Assembly: GCA_025558095.1 (NCBI GenBank)
Contig: JAIVFI010000007.1
Location: forward strand, 806,001 to 870,000
Source: Hyaloraphidium curvatum
Taxonomy: Eukaryota > Monoblepharomycota > Hyaloraphidiomycetes > Hyaloraphidiales > Hyaloraphidiaceae
Reading direction: 5' to 3'
Length of the DNA stretch: 64,000 nucleotides
Positions 19,395 to 30,307 of the stretch are shown in pieces. The notes under the pieces were generated by a model, which saw only the letters and a list, made by a program, of their open reading frames with translations, did no database searches and had not been told where the DNA came from. The number at the start of each line of letters is the position of its first letter. Positions within the stretch are counted from its first letter, which is position 1. Position numbers and translations under genes: made by a program.

Positions 19395-22021
19395 ATGCGC
19401 GTTTCGCGCTTCGGAAGCCTCGTCCAGCAACTTTCACGCGCCGCCGGTGTTCCGCCGGCCCGCGCGCCCGCGCCCCGGCCGGCGCGGACCGTCACGTCGC
19501 CCCGCCCTTTCGCGGCCATCCCGAACCCCGTCTCCACCAAAATCACCCCGTCTCTCCCCGCGATTCGCACGATGTCGTCGTCTTCGTCCGCGGAACCCGC
19601 CTTCACGAACCGGCTGGCCCGGGAAAAGTCGCCCTATCTGCTCCAGCACAAGCACAACCCGGTTGACTGGTATCCGTGGGGCCCGGAAGCGTTCGAGAAG
19701 GCGCAGAAGGAAAACAAACCCATCTTCTTGAGCGTGGGATACTCGACGTGCCACTGGTGGGCATCTTGTCCCCTTTGAGGCCGAACCGCGCTCACCAGTC
19801 CGCTCAAGGTGCCATGTGATGGAGCACGAGAGCTTCGAGAGCCAGATGACGGCGGACATCATGAACCGGCTCTTCGTCAACGTCAAGGTCGACCGCGAGG
19901 AGTTCCCCTCGGTGGACAAGTTTTACATGGCCTTTGTGCAGGCCTCCACGGGCCACGGCGGCTGGCCCATGAGCGTCTTCCTGACCCCGGACCTCAAGCC
20001 CTTCTTCGGGGGCACTTACTTCCCACCCGACGGGCAGGGCTCCTTCACCAAGGTGCTCAACCACATCGCGGGCATGTGGCGCACGGACCGCGACAAGATC
20101 GAGCGCTCTGCCGGCGAGATCCTCGGCTTCCTGTCGCAGAACGGCACGGGTTCCGAGCCGCCCCCCCTGTCGCGCGGGCAGGCCGGCGGGTTCGCCGAGC
20201 GCATGTTCGGGTGGATGGAGCAGGGGTTCGACGCCAAGTGGGGCGGCTTCGGCCGCGCGCCAAAGTTCCCCACGCCGCCGCAAATGGTGTTCCTGGCCAA
20301 GGCCGCGTCGCGCGGGCCGGCGCTGCGGGCCGTGCTGGAGGACGATGCTAAGGTGAAGGCGCTGGCGGAGAGGCTGGAGGTGTCGCCGGGGGACGTGGAG
20401 GAGGAGATCGGGGGGCGGGCGGAGGCGGCGGAGACGGCGCTCGAGATGCTGAGGTTCACGCTGGAGAAGATCGCCGACGGCGGGATCCACGACCACGTCG
20501 GGCACGGCTTCCACCGCTACTCGGTCGACGGCGAGTGGCACGTGCCGCATTTCGAGAAGGTCGGTTCCTTGAGTTCGCTGTGGATGCCCGGGCTAACGGG
20601 ATCCGCAGATGCTGTACGACGAAGGGCAGCTCGCGACGCTGTACGCCCTCACCCACCTCCTCTCCGCCGGCGGCGACCCGCAACCCCCCGAGCACGACTT
20701 TTCCCTCGTCGCCTCCGATATCCTCAAGTACCTCTCCACCAACCTGCTCTCCCCGCTGGGCGCCTTCTTCTGCGCCGAGGACGCCGACTCGCTCCCCACG
20801 GCGGGCGCGTCCAAGAAGCGCGAGGGCGCCTTCTGCGTCTGGACCGAGAAGGAGATCCGCGACGCGCTGGTCAAAGGCGCCGGCATGGGCCTCAAGGAGG
20901 TCGAGGTTTTTGAGCACTACTACGATGTCAAGAGCGGGGGCAACGTGCGGCCGGGGCCAACGGATCCGCACGGCGAGCTGCGCGGGCAGAACGTGCTGCG
21001 GGTGCTCAGGCCCGTGGCCGAGGTCGCGGCCAAGTTCGGCATCCCCGAGGAGGAGGTCCGCGCGATCGTGGCCAAGGGCACCGCGCAGCTGGCCGAGGAG
21101 CGCAAGGCCCGGCCGCCGCCGCACCTGGACGACAAGATCCTCGTGGCGTGGAACGGGCTCGCCATCTCGGGGCTGGCAAAGTGCCATGTGCACCTGGTCC
21201 CCGACCTGGCCAGCTCCGAGTACCTCGAGCGCGCCCTGGCGGCCGCCGACTTTCTCCGCTCCGAGATGTACGACCCCGCGACGCACCAGCTCACCCGCGT
21301 GTACCGCGAGGGCCCCGGCATCTCCCGTGGCGTCGCGGAGGACTACGCCTTCCTGATCCAGGGCCTGCTCGACCTGTACGAGGCCCTCGTGCTGTCCGGC
21401 GGCGACCCCGCCCGCGCGGACGGGTACCTCCTCTGGGCCGCGGACCTGCAGGACCACCTGGACGCCAACTTCTGGGACGGCGCCGGGTGCGGGTACTTCA
21501 CCGGCGCGCGGAACCCGCGGCCGGAGGAGCAGCCGGGGGAGGCGGCGGACTACGTGCTCGTGCGGACCAAGGAGGACCACGACGGCGCGGAGCCGAGCCC
21601 GAGCTCGGTGGGGATGGCGAATCTGGTGCGCCTGGAGGGGATGGTGCCGCTGCGGGCCAAGGAGGCGGGGGGGATGGGGTACGGCGAGCGCGCGGGCAAG
21701 GTGGCGGCGGGGTTCGCGGAGCAGCTGGGCAAGTTCCCGCAGACGATGCCGCAGATGGTGGCCGCGGTCGAGGACTGGCGTTGGGGGCTCGAGAACGTGG
21801 GTGTGCTGAGGCGGTCGTGGGCCGGAAGTCTGACCGCGCCTCGCCCGCAGGTGGTGATCAAGGATGCCTCCAAGGAGGCCCTCGCCGACCTCCGCAGGTC
21901 CAAGGTCCTCGCGCGGACCTTCGTGCTTGCCACCGAGGTCACCAAGAAGTACAACGAGCGGGTGGCCGAGGCCCTGGCGGCCGATCGGAGCGGCGTGTTC
22001 GGCGTCGCCGGCAAGCTCTGA
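19395..22021 (+). CDS. SPATA20: SPATA20/YyaL-like thioredoxin-domain protein (DUF255)
   Basis: Exons 19395-19756, 19809-20559, 20609-21796 and 21851-22021 give 823 residues. The N-terminal half is the DUF255 thioredoxin-like domain: [20 protein letters not shown], the signature [15 protein letters not shown] with a CxxC at Cys119/Cys122, and [16 protein letters not shown]. The C-terminal half is an (alpha/alpha)-barrel of the six-hairpin type ([52 protein letters not shown]). Residues 1-59 before the alternative Met at 19572 are Arg/Ser/Ala-rich, a likely mitochondrial presequence. The last intron (54 nt) is in frame and inferred from GT-AG ends. Bacterial homologues are single-copy proteins of unclear redox function. 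Confidence 0.92.
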
Positions 22022-22092
22022 AGATTTGACCCAGCGGAAGTCTTGATACGACATCTCTGTCTTGATCTTGAATCGAACGACATCACAGCATA

Positions 22093-23243
22093 TCACATCC
22101 GCGCCTCCAACGAGTCCAATCCCGCCGTTTTGAGCGCCATCCTCGCCTCGACCCCGTCCTCCTCGCCGCAACCCTCCTTCGCCCACCCCACGCCGCCGAG
22201 CCGCTCCATCACCTCCCCCGCGGGCCAATCCCTCCCGTCTTCCGTCCTCCCGCCGGTCCACGGCGTCAGCGTGACCTTGGCCAGGTCCACGGGGTCGTCC
22301 TTGTACGGGGAATCGGGGGGGAAGGCGTCGATGACGTGCGGGCGGTGGCCGGTGGTGATCCGCCGCGCGTAGCAGCGCTGTTTGAGGGCGAGCTGGGTGG
22401 GGGAAATCGTGCCGATGGGGAGCATGCAGACGTAGAGCGTCATGCGGGGGAACGGGTCGGGGAGCGAGCGAGTGGGAAAGGGGGGTTGGTTGCAGTGAAC
22501 CGTCGTCGATTTCCAGCTGTTCGAGGGACGGAGGTCAATCACGCCGACAGCCTGAGAAGCTGGACGACAACCCACAGGAAGAAGGTGCCCGGCGGTCCGC
22601 ACAGCTTGAGCCGTTCCACGCCCGGAGGCAGCGGCCGTCCGTCGCGGAAGCTCTCCGAGAACTCCTTCACGCGGCGTCCCTCCCACGCCGGATCGAAGAG
22701 CCTGTGCGATCCCGCGTACACCACGAGCCCGCCGTCGTCGACTCCCGAAGGATACAGGGCGAGATTGCCCTGAACGACGTCGTGCCGCTCGCGCGAGAAG
22801 CCCTTTTGACGAGGCATGTAGTCGACGTGCGGCCACGACGACGTCTCCTCCTGAGGCTCGCCGAGGGCCCTCAGGAGCTCCGGCGGCCGCATGAAGCCGA
22901 GCCCGTCGAAACCAGTGATCAGCCGCGAGGGGTCGCAACGATTCACGAGCGCGAACAGGGCGCGGACGTCCGGGTGGCACCGAGCGGCCCACGAGCACGC
23001 CGCGTGGCCGCAGCCGTACGAGTGGAAGATTCCCTTGCCTGCCTGTGGGAACCGGTCGGCGGTCCACGTCGCGGGGTCGTGCGTGACGCCGGTGCCTAAA
23101 TCTGCGAGCCAGCAGAAGAACAGTCCGCGCAGGACGGTGACGTCGCCCGCGGGGAGCAGCGAGACGCCCGAGTAGCCATTTTGCTCGAGGTCCGCGAGGA
23201 TCGCGGCGGGCTCCGCGAGCGTGCGGAGCGGAGTTTGGGGCAT
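22093..23243 (-). CDS. phytanoyl-CoA dioxygenase (PhyH) family oxygenase
   Basis: Exons 23243-22576 and 22516-22093 (59-nt phase-2 intron) give 363 residues. The 2-His-1-carboxylate iron site is visible: His139-x-Asp141 in WPHVDYMP and the distal His230 in LWKSTTVHCNQPP, which the intron splits just upstream. GTFFLW matches the GDLVLWDSRT strand of the family. Such enzymes hydroxylate lipids or small metabolites with 2-oxoglutarate; the substrate cannot be told. Stop is 71 bp from the convergent SPATA20-like gene. Confidence 0.85.
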
Positions 23244-23662
23244 CTTCGGTGGGAGACAAGCGTCGCGATCGTAGATGGCGCCGTTGCGTCCGTTTCTCCC
23301 TCGATCACGGGGCCGTCCATCGTGGAATCGCTCCCTCCCGCGCCGACGAACGGATTTGCCTGTCAGTTCGAGCGGGCTTCAATCTGGAACCATGGCCGCG
23401 CCGCCGGCGGACACGGGACATGGAACGGGACATGGAACGGCATGAACCGAACGAATGGCAACCGACGACACGTCGTGCCCCATCTGAAGCTCTCTACTGC
23501 TTGCTCATGCCGCCCCACACTTGCGGCCGCCGTCCGCGGACACCGATGCCGAAGCGACATGCCGTCTCCTCCGGTGGACGCTGCCTGGCACGTGGACGCA
23601 ACAACGACGGTCCATCGACATGTTTGGCCCGGAGCTCCTACGCGTGGCAATGCGACTACGGC
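23244..23662. other. intergenic with 12-bp direct repeat
   Basis: Between two minus-strand genes. Contains two and a half copies of GGGACATGGAAC at about 23415-23440; otherwise nothing recognised. Confidence 0.4.
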
Positions 23663-24401
23663 TCAGTTTGCGGCCTTCTTGGCCCTCTTGCGGGGCTGGT
23701 CCCCGGCGGCTCCCCCGCCCGCCGCGCCGTCGGGCACCCCCTCCTCCCCGTCCGCCGTGCCCGCGGCGGACCCGCCCCCGTCGCCGCCGGCCCTCTTGCC
23801 GGCGCGCTCCCCGGGCGTTGCGCCGGCGCCGCCCTGCGTGCGCAGCCGCTGGAGGTGCAGCAGGAGGGTCCTGGGGTCGTCGCCGTGGGCTTCGACGAGC
23901 CCGACGATCCGCCCCGGATCGGGCCGGACGGCGGGCTCGGGCACCGCGGGCTTCCCGGGGCCTCGGATCGGGGGCGGGACCGCGGGCTTCGGGGGGTCGT
24001 TGCCGCGCGCGGCGGCCCGGGCCCGCTTCGCGCCGGCGTCGATGGCGTCGTTGAGCTCGACCCATGCGGTGCGGTGGTTCTCGAGGTTGGACCGCAGGCG
24101 GGCGTTTTCGGCCTGCAGGGCTTGGATCTCGGCCTCCCTGGCTTGGGCGTGTTCCCTGGCGTCCGCGAGGTCGTCCAGGGCGTGCTGCAACGCGGTGCAG
24201 AGGACGGCCTGGCTACTGTGGGCCACTTCCAGCAGTCCCTCGAGCTCCTCGGCCCAGGCCGCCTCGTCGGCGGCCTGCTCAGCGAGCCCCCCGGCCTGCA
24301 CGGCGTTCATCGTGGCGGGGGTGCTGCGGGCCAGGTCGGGTTGAGAGGCGGACGGCGGGCGGGCGCGGGCCGGCACGGGCTCACCTCGGCGCGGCGTCCA
24401 T
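23663..24401 (-). CDS. P-family coiled-coil protein P2 (short member)
   Basis: Exons 24401-24385 (17 nt, MDAAP plus Ser start) and 24323-23663, separated by a 61-nt intron with the family's conserved CTCTCAAC branch region, give 225 residues. After STPATMNAV a single coiled coil runs to about residue 105 (AREAEIQALQAENARLRSN). The C-terminal part keeps a shortened version of the family domain, GRIVGLVEAHGDDPRTLLLHLQRLRTQG, aligning with the DPxTLxxRLxQLR segment of P6 and P7, then ends in a basic cluster (QPRKRAKKAAN). The WLRYDP half of the domain is missing and the second intron is absent. Confidence 0.75.
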
Positions 24402-24522
24402 CCCGGGAGCTGATCTGGCGGGGTCGATGCGCTGCGTGCCGGGGTTGGTTCGTGGCGCTCGATGCCGGCTTCTGCTCGGTGGCCTCGTGACGGTCCGGTC
24501 CCAGCACAAGCGTCCAATCCCT

Positions 24523-24536
24523 GGGAGCTCCCAGAA
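24523..24536. promoter_or_regulatory. P-family palindromic element upstream of P2
   Basis: Within CTGGGAGCTCCCAG (24521-24534), a perfect 14-bp palindrome 120 bp upstream of the P2 ATG; best match to the element shared by the family promoters. Confidence 0.6.
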
Positions 24537-24704
24537 ACAATCTCGCCGATTATCCGATCGAAACCCATAGCCAGACCACGCGCGCCGGAACGCGGCCGGA
24601 CGGATCCGGGATCCGCTGACAGCATCACACGGACCACCGTGTGTGTCGCGCGGACCGCCGCGCCCGCCCCGCCGGACGCGTCCCTCCGCCCTCCCCCGCG
24701 CGCG

Positions 24705-25398
24705 ATGCGCATCCCCGCTCCCGCCGCCCTCGCCTCCCGGCCCGCCCGCACATCCCCGCGCGCGGGCTACCGCCCCGTCTGCCCGCTCGCCGAGCTGCTC
24801 CCCGGCGGCGCGCGGTGGCGCCCCGAAAGGGGCCTGGGCACGGCGCGGGTGCTGTTCGCGGGGGACGCGTTCTGCGTCGCAGATGAAGAGGGGAAATTTG
24901 CGAGCGAGGCGGAGGGCGAGGGGAGGGCCGAGGTGCTTGTTCTCTCGACGCCGGACGGGCAGCTCTTCGCGCTCTCAAACGTGACCTTCCCTCCCCCGCG
25001 CTCCCCGCTTCCGCTGACCTTTTCCCCCGCCGCAGATATGCCCGCACGCGGGCTACCCCCTCCACGCCTCCTGCTCGCTGACGGACATCGAGGACGGGCT
25101 GTGGGGCAGGGTGCCCGCGGTAAGGTGCGAGCGGCACGGCTGGGCGTTCGACGCGCTGTCCGGGGGGTGCGCGGGCAACCGCAGCGTGATCGATCTTTAT
25201 GGGGTGGAGGTGGACGTGTATTTGCCGGATGGTGGGGCAGGCGGCACCGAGGAGGATGGCGGCGCTGCGGAGGGGGAAGGAGCAGGGGACGGGGCGAAAG
25301 GGGAGGCCTGGGTTTTCGTGGGCCGGGAACCGGTCAACGCCGACGTGCCCGGACGGCGGTCGCGGTTCGGCGGGAGACCGGTGTGGGACGCCGCGTGA
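24705..25398 (+). CDS. small Rieske [2Fe-2S] domain protein
   Basis: Exons 24705-24980 and 25036-25398 (55-nt phase-0 intron) give 212 residues. The intron falls just before the first cluster motif: ALSN | ICPHAGYPL supplies Cys-x-His, and after an insertion (HASCSLTDIEDGLWGRVPA) the second pair is CERHGW, followed by FDALSGGC. This is the arrangement of soluble Rieske ferredoxin-type or dioxygenase-associated domains; there is no catalytic mononuclear-iron domain and no membrane anchor, so a ferredoxin-like electron carrier (RFESD-like) is the simplest idea. The tail is Gly/Glu-rich. Its start is divergent from P2 (303 bp between ATGs). Confidence 0.8.
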
Positions 25399-25745
25399 TC
25401 TTCCGCCCGTGGGGGCAGAAGCGCATCGATACCCGAGAAACCGCCCGGTTCCCTCCCCCGCCAGCCGCGTCCTTCCGATACAGGCCGCCCACCCATCGTC
25501 CTTGCCCACGGCTCCGCACCTTCTTCCCCCGCCCGGGTTTCTCGTCCGCAACCGCCGCCCGCCAGGTGGGGTGACTCGGTGCGCGAGAATCCTGCTCCGC
25601 CACACGGGGTTCTCGCGCGCCGACTCATTTCCGCGCCCCGATTCCGCGCCCCGCTAACTGCGCCGCGCGGATCAGCAGGGGCGCCGGCGATGCCGGCGCT
25701 CCCCATCGGACAGACAGGCAGACAGACGGACAGACACAATTAGGC
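25399..25745. other. intergenic with GACA microsatellite
   Basis: 347 bp; ends with a GACAGACAGGCAGACAGACGG-type run at about 25708-25737, immediately before the next small ORF. No gene seen. Confidence 0.4.
25708..25737. repeat. GACA/GGCA tetranucleotide microsatellite
   Basis: Imperfect run of CAGA/GACA units just 5' of the 25746 ORF. Confidence 0.65.
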
Positions 25746-26216
25746 ATGGGCACACTGCTCGCGCACTCGCCTTCCCCCGCTTCGCTCCCCCCACCCAACC
25801 GGGCATGCGAACACTACGCCGGCGGCGACCCGCTCGCGTTCTGCTGGGCGTGCGCGTTTCCCTCGCCCCCCCTCCCCTCCCTCCCCTCCCCCGCCCGGAT
25901 GGAACGGAGGGTGCGCTTCCACCCCCGCGTCGAAGTGCGCTGGACGTTCGCACCCGGGGACTACGCGCGGTCGATGTACGCGCCCGACGCCGCCCTCGAG
26001 CATGACGGCGGGGAGGGAGGAGACGGGGACGACGAGGAGGCGACGGTGGTGTCCCCCGCGGAACCGGAGGCCGCGCCAAGGGGTTCGCTGGACAGGGGGT
26101 CGGAGGGGTCGGGGACGCTGCTGGGCACGGACTGCCGCCCCGAAACGGGATTGGAAGATGGTGGGCGTGGGCGATGGGCCCGGGAGTGGCATGCGGGGAC
26201 TGCGGCGACGAAATGA
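25746..26216 (+). CDS. hypothetical protein with RVRF/VEV motif
   Basis: Single reading frame of 156 residues. The core is ERRVRFHPRVEVRWTF followed by DYARS; this resembles the short VxF...VEV...YDRS-type motif seen in many fungal regulatory proteins, and RVRF also matches a PP1-docking consensus. The N-terminus has a C..H/C..C cluster (CEHYAGGDPLAFCWAC) and the C-terminus is acidic and Gly-rich. No family assigned; gene reality is moderately supported. Confidence 0.45.
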   Translation: MGTLLAHSPSPASLPPPNRACEHYAGGDPLAFCWACAFPSPPLPSLPSPARMERRVRFHPRVEVRWTFAPGDYARSMYAPDAALEHDGGEGGDGDDEEATVVSPAEPEAAPRGSLDRGSEGSGTLLGTDCRPETGLEDGGRGRWAREWHAGTAATK

Positions 26217-26771
26217 CGACAAGGGAGAGCGGCGGCTGGCACATGGGACTTGAGGGGGGAGGAAAGGTCTGTATTGAATGGCAGATTGCATTCTTTCGAC
26301 GGCATGCCATTCACGGATCCTTCCGCGGGGCGCCCGGGTCCCCGGTCTCGCGCCGGTGGTGGAAAGTCAGTCATGAGAAATCGATCCGAAATCAGTCAGT
26401 CAGTCGACCGCAGGCCACCGCGTCACGTCCCCGCACAGGCCGTCCGTCCGTCCGTCCCTGCGCGGAGCTTGCGCCGAGCTCGCTATCATTCCGTGGTGGG
26501 GCGCAGCGGGAGAGCGCTCCCCCGTTTGCCAGCCGTCGGCCCGCCGTTGCTGAACAATCCGTGCAGCATTGTCCGACCGTCCGCCACCCGCGGCCGCAGT
26601 CAAAGCTTCCGGATTCACCCCGCTGGTGCACGAAAAGGAGTCGGAGAATCGGTTCTTGCAATAGGAGAGGAGGTTCGGCCCCTTCCCGCACTTGTGCCGG
26701 GGCCGGCCGGCTGATGTTCCTTGGCCGTTCCTCACCCAGCGTTTTCTTCACCCACACCGGGCCCCACGGCC
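26217..26771. other. intergenic with TCAG repeat
   Basis: 555 bp with a short (TCAG)n run at 26393-26405; presumed promoter of the small membrane protein. No gene or RNA recognised. Confidence 0.4.
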
Positions 26772-27146
26772 ATGGCCAAGCTCACGAGAACCTGCCACAT
26801 CATCATCTTCCTCCTCGCAATCGTAGCCACGGTCGGCGGGTCCGTGTGCTACGCCCTCGCATCCACCCGCAGCATCCAGACCGTCGGCACCTTCTTCCTC
26901 TCCGCCGGCGCCACGGTGGCGGGGCTGTACGTCATCGGTTTCATCATCTGGAACTGCGCCGCCAAGGAGGAGGACGAGGGGGAGGATCGGGCTGCGCGGG
27001 ACGCGGAAGAGGCCCGCGCCAGGGACGGGGAGGCGGCGGGCGCTGCGGGGAAGGATGGCAAAGGCGGGGCGATCGGGAAGAACCAGGTGGTCGGGGCCGC
27101 GCAGGTGGCGCTGAACATCGGGCAGCTGGTCACGGGGCTGAGCTGA
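26772..27146 (+). CDS. small two-helix membrane protein
   Basis: Single exon, 124 residues, ATG in strong context (gccATGGCC). Two hydrophobic helices at about 9-29 (IIIFLLAIVATVGGSVCYALA) and 38-60 (TVGTFFLSAGATVAGLYVIGFII) are followed by an acidic/Ala-rich tail and a short amphipathic C-terminus. No family recognised. Its end is close to, or overlaps, the 3' end of the opposite MYND gene. Confidence 0.6.
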   Translation: MAKLTRTCHIIIFLLAIVATVGGSVCYALASTRSIQTVGTFFLSAGATVAGLYVIGFIIWNCAAKEEDEGEDRAARDAEEARARDGEAAGAAGKDGKGGAIGKNQVVGAAQVALNIGQLVTGLS

Positions 27147-27984
27147 TGGCGATCCAATTGCACCGAGCCGTCCTCTTGCCGCTCCGATAACAAGCCGGTC
27201 CACGGCGTGCGGTCGATCGCCTGGCAGGATTGCTTGTGCTCCTTCCAATCCTTCCGCTGACATCCGTCCGAGCAGTACCGCACGATCTTACACTTCGAGC
27301 ACGCCATGGCGGGTCCTTTGGCGAGGCACGCGTCGCACCGATCGGGGTTCTCGTTGAGCCCGCGCAGCTCCTCGATCCTCTCGTCGATGCTCCAGTGGCT
27401 CGGCTCTCCCGGCGGCCCGGCGAGCTTCCAGTATGCCGCAACATCCGCCAGCCCATCGCGCCCCGCGAGGAACAGCTCCTTGTCGACCTCGTCCTCCGAG
27501 AGCTTGACCGGGCGTTTCTCCTCCGTAATGCCTTCCAGGCCCGAGACGTGGGCCGCCTCGCCGTAGGCCTCCTCCGGGATCGTGATGCGGTGACGGTGTT
27601 GAAGAGCACCAGCGAGGTGTCGAGCAGCTTGATCGCGCGCGCCTTGTAGGGCAGATGGTCGGCGACGAGCTTCGCGTAGGGCACGCGATCGGCGGCTAGG
27701 ACCTTGGCGAGGAACCGGACGGTGCGGGAGAGCTCCGACACGGCATTCAGCATCTCGTCCCTGCCCCATTCCGACACGGGCTTGCGCAGGACCCGCTGCA
27801 CGCGCGGGCCGAAGGTAGCAGCGCTCGCGATCAGGTCCAGCAGGTCGGGCCGGTTCGCGAGCCGCGAACTCGCGGGCGGGTGATCGGCGCAGCGGTCGAG
27901 GAGATCGACCAGCGCCATGGCGGGCTCCCGCACACGGAGGTAGAACTCCCACGCTCCCGGGTTCTCCGCGGGTACGACGACCAC
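27147..27984 (-). CDS. MYND zinc-finger protein (exon model incomplete)
   Basis: From Met 27984 (MVVVPAENPGAWEFYLR) one frame encodes an alpha-helical N-terminal region to about 27600 (SLVLFNTVTA). A second frame then continues ITIPEEAYGEAA and ends in a complete MYND finger: CDACLAKGPAMACSKCK, VRYCSDGCQRKDW, EHKQSC. The shift needs either an unusually short intron (a 38-nt GT-AG option exists) or a frameshift; likewise no stop follows in the MYND frame before the opposite small membrane gene, so the 3' boundary is approximate. The domain order (helical region then C-terminal MYND) matches the damaged gene at 4.7-5.7 kb only in the MYND part. Confidence 0.6.
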
Positions 27985-28102
27985 GGGCAGTGGTGAGTCA
28001 CCCTTGGCGTCTGTACCATTTTCGGGGACCGCGGCCGGTTGACCTGTGCTAGCAACTGCGTTATCGATTCTTCACTCCGGGCTGGCAGAGTGATCGGTCC
28101 TT

Positions 28103-28116
28103 CGAGCTCCCAGAAC
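28103..28116. promoter_or_regulatory. P-family element upstream of P3
   Basis: CGAGCTCCCAGAAC, ending 112 bp before the P3 ATG; part of a longer promoter block nearly identical to that of P6. Confidence 0.55.
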
Positions 28117-28227
28117 CGTGATCCTGGTCCCGACGACGACGACGAGTCGTCACGGCGATCCTCCATCACGAGGCACGAACCAACCCCGACACGCAGCGCA
28201 TCGGCCCCGCCCGGATCACCTCCCGAC

Positions 28228-29774
28228 ATGGACGGCACGCCTAGGTGAGCCCGCGCCGGCCGGAGCGCCGTGCCGCCGACGGCCTCTCAACCAGTCCCGG
28301 GCAGCATCCCCGCGAACATGAACGCCATGCAGGCCCCGCAAGCCGGCCACAACGGTACCATGGCGCCCGCCGGTTCCCCACCGGAGCCCGCCGCCGTCAT
28401 CGAGCAGTTTGGAGGGGACCAGCGCCGCTCGGTCGACCGCCTCGTCGCCGGCCTAAAGGCGTACTACGAGCCGCAGCTCCGGCAGGCGCGGCAAGCCGAG
28501 ACCGAGGTGGGCGTGCCCGGTTGCGTGTCGGGGAGGGCAAAGAGCTGACCGGGAGCGCGCAGGCACGCCGCAAGCTCGGCGAGGAGGAGTGCCGGTCGAA
28601 GGAGCTCGCCGAGCAGCTGGGCGAGACCCAGCAGATCGCCGCCAACCTCCACATCCAGAACGGGGATCTCAAGAGGGAGAACGACGGGCTCAAGGCCAAG
28701 GTCCGCGACGGCGAGGCCGCTGTCCTCGAGAAAGACGCCAAGATCGAGCGCCTGCTCGCCGAGAACATAAGCCTCCAGACCAAGTACGAGAGCCTCGAGA
28801 ACAGCATCAAAGGCACCTTCGGCCACATGTTCCAAGGCAATCAGGGTGGCAGCGCGGGGTCCGCCGCCGAGCCGGTCACGCCGCGCTCGGAGCCCGCCGC
28901 CGCCGAGGAACGGCGCGCTTCCCCGGCCGCTTCCGAGCCCGGCCCCCCGGAGCAGCGCGCCTCTCCCTCTCTCTCGCCGCCGCCCCCGGCCAGGCCCGTC
29001 GAGCCGGTGCCCAAGCCCGAGGAGGAGCACGGACCGCCGCCGGAGCCCGCCGGCAAGGCCGCGGCCGAGGTCTTTGAGATCCCCGACAGTGACGACGAGG
29101 AACCGCCCTCCAGGTGTGTCCTCCGCCCGCGAACCGCACCCGCACCTGCTGACGGATCCCACAGCGCCGTCAAATCGCCCACGTCGGCCACCCAGGGCGC
29201 CTCCGGCCCCGCCAAGGGCGGCCGCAACAAGGACGGGCCCGTGCGCACCCTGCAGCGCGCCCTCCGCCAACACCACAGGGCCAACGGCGACCCGGCCTCC
29301 GGCTCCCGCTGGGCCGCCGAGGTGAATGGCAACAGCGAGCTGCGCGAGGCCGTGCTGGCGGCGTGGGCGGCGTGCCCGGCGGACACGGAGCTCGGGCGCG
29401 TGGAAAGGGAGGCCAGGTTCCTCGAGGCCGTCAGGGGGGGGCGCGGGTACCTCTGGGAAAGGTACGAGCCCGGGCAGCCGGCGCCGGGCGGACCGGCCGG
29501 CCGCTCCCGGAGGGGTTCGGGCGCGTCGCGGGGCTCGGCCGGCGGGGGACCGGCCAGGAGGCGCAGGTCGGCCGCCGGCACGCGCGACGAAGTCCCCTAC
29601 TGGAGCGACGGGGACGAGCCCGAGGCGGAGGAATCGGGCGAGGAGGAAGCAATGGGGTCGGAGGAGGAGGAGACCGACGACGGCGGCGAGTTTGACCCCG
29701 GCGCCGACTTTGACCCCGAGGAGGTCTGGGCGAGGCCGCGCAAGCGGAAGAGGGAAACGAGCCAGGAGGACTGA
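28228..29774 (+). CDS. P-family coiled-coil protein P3
   Basis: Exons 28228-28244 (17 nt), 28305-28506, 28563-29113 and 29165-29774 give 459 residues. Starts MDGTPSIPANMNAMQAP; exon 2 ends at an amphipathic helix (YYEPQLRQARQAETE) where the family phase-0 intron falls; exon 3 is a strong coiled coil (ETQQIAANLHIQNGDLKREN ... LQTKYESLENSIKG) then a Pro/Ser linker (RASPSLSPPPPARP) and acidic DSDDEEPPS. Exon 4 encodes a diverged version of the C-terminal domain (GPVRTLQRALRQHH ... YLWERYEPG), then an acidic tail ending RPRKRKRETSQED, a likely nuclear signal. Exons 1-3 are very close to P6, so these two are recent duplicates; exon 4 is not. Confidence 0.82.
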
Positions 29775-30307
29775 TCCGGCGGTGGGGCAAAAGCAGTGTA
29801 CCCTTTCCCGTGTTTGTCGTGTCAATGTCAAGTGTCGTCGGCGTCGTCGCACGGGGTCCATGTTCGACCTTTCGTTCCGTTTCCATTTTCGTCCCTGCGA
29901 CGAAGGGGCACGCGGCCCAATCCACGTATCTGAAGGAGCTGAGCGCGACGTCGCGCCGAGCTGCGGTTCACGAGCGCGAACGCGCGTGGCGTCTCGGGTG
30001 GCGTGGCAGTCAGAGGTCCGACCGTCTAGTCGGCGCCGCGCGGAATCCTGAGCGAGCTCATCCGAGATCCACATCGCGCCTCTTCCTTTTCAATCTTTTC
30101 CCCGCGCGGTCGCCGCTGCTGCAGCTCCATCTCTGTCGACGACGTCTGGTTTGGCCTCCCGCCCAGCCATGCCAAGGGGTTGTGTGCACTCACCTCCGCC
30201 CGGCTGCTCGCTCCCATCTGAGAACACCCTCTTCCACATCTCCCACCGCGCGACGCAAACGACCCCCGGCACGCCGCACCGCACACACTTGCGCCCCCGC
30301 CCCCACC
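29775..30307. other. intergenic between P3 and P4
   Basis: 533 bp, same-strand spacing. CGAGCTCATCC at about 30053 is a weak match to the P-family element but lies some 250 bp from the P4 ATG. No gene seen. Confidence 0.35.

Noticed and set aside
20456-22261. 601-codon antisense frame over the SPATA20-like gene
   Set aside because: Same GC-bias artefact; the plus-strand frame has clear family motifs.
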